Shown piece by piece: positions 62,524-64,000 of a stretch of DNA of 64,000 bases. How positions within the stretch are numbered: the stretch's first letter is position 1; the number at the start of each line of letters is the position of its first letter. Both the position numbers and the translations under genes were made by a program. Source of the stretch: an uncultured Muribaculaceae bacterium (lineage in GTDB: Bacteria; Bacteroidota; Bacteroidia; Bacteroidales; Muribaculaceae); assembly GCA_910588065.1 (NCBI GenBank), contig CAJUPZ010000012.1, positions 1-64,000 of the forward strand, in the 5' to 3' direction. Under the pieces are notes generated by a model. The model saw nothing but the letters and a program-made list of their open reading frames with translations. It ran no database searches and had not been told where the DNA came from.

Positions 62524-64000
62524 ATGAAATTCCTCAAACCGTTACTTTCACTTCCTGTGGCCGCTTGCGCTTTGCAGGCGGTGGCTGAGACAAAACAGCC
62601 CAATATACTGCTGTTTATGGTCGATGATATGGGCTGGCAGGACACTTCCGTGCCTTTTACCGACTCTATAACCGCCAACAACCGCAAGTATCTCACTCCA
62701 AACATGGAGCGCCTCGCCGCGAAGGGCATGAAGTTTACATCCGCATACGCTTGTGCAATCAGCTCACCATCGCGCTGCAGCATGATTACCGGCGCTAATG
62801 CCTCGCGCCACAGAGTCACAAACTGGACACTGCACCGCGACCGCACTACCGACGGTAAATCCGACCTGACAACACCGCCCGACTGGAACTACAACGGTAT
62901 CAGCATGGTGCCCGGCATAAACAACACATACGTCGGACCCTCTTTCGTGGAGAATCTGCGTCGTGCCGGATACCACACTATCCACTGCGGCAAAGCCCAC
63001 TTAGGTGCAATCGACACCCCGGGAGAGAATCCGATACACTTCGGCTTTGAAACCAACATTACAGGCTCGGCGGCCGGCGGTCTCGCAACATACCTCAGCG
63101 AGCAGAATTACGGTCACAAGGCTGATGGCACTCCGGTGTCGCCTTTTGCTATCGAAGGCCTTGAAAAGTATTGGGGCACAGGTACTTTCGCTACTGAGGC
63201 GCTGACTCAGGAGGCTATCGCGGCTCTTGAAAAAGCCAAGAAGTACAATCAGCCCTGGTTCCTTTATATGGCGCACTATGCCGTCCATGTGCCTATCGAC
63301 CGCGATATGCGCTTCTATCAGAAGCATATCGACCGCGGACTTGACCCCCGCGAGGCTGCATACGCATCGCTTGTGGAGGGTATGGACAAGAGCCTCGGCG
63401 ATCTCCTCGACTGGATTGACGCTAATGGCGAGGCCGACAATACCATAGTTATCTTCATGAGCGACAATGGCGGTTACTCGGCTTCAAACGACTGGCGTGC
63501 CGGTGAGCTCCACACCCAGAACGCCCCCCTGCGCGGCGGCAAGGGCTCGCTCCTCGAAGGCGGTATCCGCGAGCCGATGATTGTCAGCTGGCCCGGACAC
63601 ACGGCCCCGGCGTCTAAGTGCGACAACTATCTGATTATCGAAGATTTCTTCCCCTCTATTCTCGATATGGCAGGGGTGGAGTACACCGATTCTGTCGATG
63701 GTGTCAGCTTTGTGCCCATGATTGAGGGCACCGCAAACCCCTCGCAGGGCAGGGCCCTTGTGTGGAACTATCCCAACAATTGGGGTATGAACGGCCCGGC
63801 CATCAACATGAACTGCGCTATACGAAAGGACAACTGGAAGATGATATACAGCTATGAGACAGGCGAAAAGCAGCTGTATAATCTTGATAAGGATCCCTTT
63901 GAGCACAATAATCTCGCAGCTAAGGACAAAAAGACACTCTCCCGCATGAGTGCTGAGCTCGGACGCCTCCTCCGTGAGCGAGGCGCGCAGCGTCCAACAC
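62524..64000 (+). CDS. S-type sulfatase, truncated by window end
   Basis: 492 codons visible, no stop before the end. Signal peptide MKFLKPLLSLPVAACALQAVA, then NILLFMVDDMGWQDTS (metal-binding DD) and ISSPSRCSMITG, where Ser80 is the residue for formylglycine (S-X-P-S-R). FMSDNGGYS carries the later metal ligands and LRGGKGSLLEGGIREP the substrate-site Lys region. It begins 1 bp after the preceding lipoprotein stop, so it is the fifth gene of that operon. The visible part nearly reaches a usual sulfatase C-terminus. The substrate is unknown. Confidence 0.92.
   Translation, partial: MKFLKPLLSLPVAACALQAVAETKQPNILLFMVDDMGWQDTSVPFTDSITANNRKYLTPNMERLAAKGMKFTSAYACAISSPSRCSMITGANASRHRVTNWTLHRDRTTDGKSDLTTPPDWNYNGISMVPGINNTYVGPSFVENLRRAGYHTIHCGKAHLGAIDTPGENPIHFGFETNITGSAAGGLATYLSEQNYGHKADGTPVSPFAIEGLEKYWGTGTFATEALTQEAIAALEKAKKYNQPWFLYMAHYAVHVPIDRDMRFYQKHIDRGLDPREAAYASLVEGMDKSLGDLLDWIDANGEADNTIVIFMSDNGGYSASNDWRAGELHTQNAPLRGGKGSLLEGGIREPMIVSWPGHTAPASKCDNYLIIEDFFPSILDMAGVEYTDSVDGVSFVPMIEGTANPSQGRALVWNYPNNWGMNGPAINMNCAIRKDNWKMIYSYETGEKQLYNLDKDPFEHNNLAAKDKKTLSRMSAELGRLLRERGAQRPT

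Overview
The window looks like a chromosomal segment of a gut Bacteroidales bacterium, most likely from Muribaculaceae or a close relative. The evidence is a SusC/SusD pair, a one-protein hybrid two-component regulator, S-type sulfatases, the type IX secretion protein PorV, glycine-lipid acyltransferases (GlsB/GlsA), several Bacteroidetes-only families (DUF4199, DUF4923, DUF5106, DUF6048, DUF6452, DUF4493/PCMD) and repeated -7 promoter elements of the Bacteroidetes type TAnnTTTG. The genus call is inference. No rRNA, tRNA or CRISPR array was seen.

Layout. 1-1368: a probable IS end, a mosaic of intergenic repeats and a Bcp-type peroxiredoxin. 1369-22886: a polysaccharide utilisation locus for a uronic-acid-containing, probably sulfated glycan. 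Its minus arm is susC-susD-sulfatase. Its plus arm is a heparinase II/III-like lyase, a GH88 unsaturated uronyl hydrolase and a DUF2264 protein. The regulator follows, then a second plus operon: DUF4861 protein, KduD, an orphan PTS galactitol-type IIC permease, KdgK, Eda and a KduI that carries a signal peptide. Together they describe a route from polymer to unsaturated oligosaccharide, free 4-deoxy-5-keto-uronate, periplasmic isomerisation, import, 2-keto-3-deoxygluconate, KDPG, and pyruvate plus glyceraldehyde 3-phosphate. A shared motif (TGGACAATTG) upstream of the operons is a candidate binding site for the regulator.

22949-28608: a 1454-residue DUF4011-type SF1 helicase with a C-terminal Vsr/DUF559-like nuclease domain, a candidate single-gene anti-phage system resembling Hhe, followed by a DUF418 membrane protein. 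28909-34250: pyruvate:ferredoxin oxidoreductase (minus), then PorV and IspF (plus). 34254-43725: a long minus-strand run with panC, panD, ffh, folD, glsA, glsB, DUF4199, a DPM1-like glycosyltransferase, a nitroreductase, DUF6452, DUF6048 and an SDR. 43790-44970: recR and a GNAT acetyltransferase (plus). 44934-51814: a minus-strand run with DUF5106, DoxX, mnmA, a bifunctional nuclease, a nucleoside MFS permease, rsmE and a TPR protein. 51965-55066: clpB and a small lipoprotein (plus). 55100-56525: a GT2 glycosyltransferase and a DUF4923 protein (minus).

56771-64000: a tight plus-strand operon with a DUF4493/PCMD-like surface lipoprotein, two paralogous outer-membrane beta-barrels, a second PCMD-like lipoprotein and a sulfatase that runs off the end of the window. 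Its function is not established. With the lyase locus, the secreted KduI plus orphan IIC pair and the helicase-nuclease, it is one of the parts most worth follow-up.
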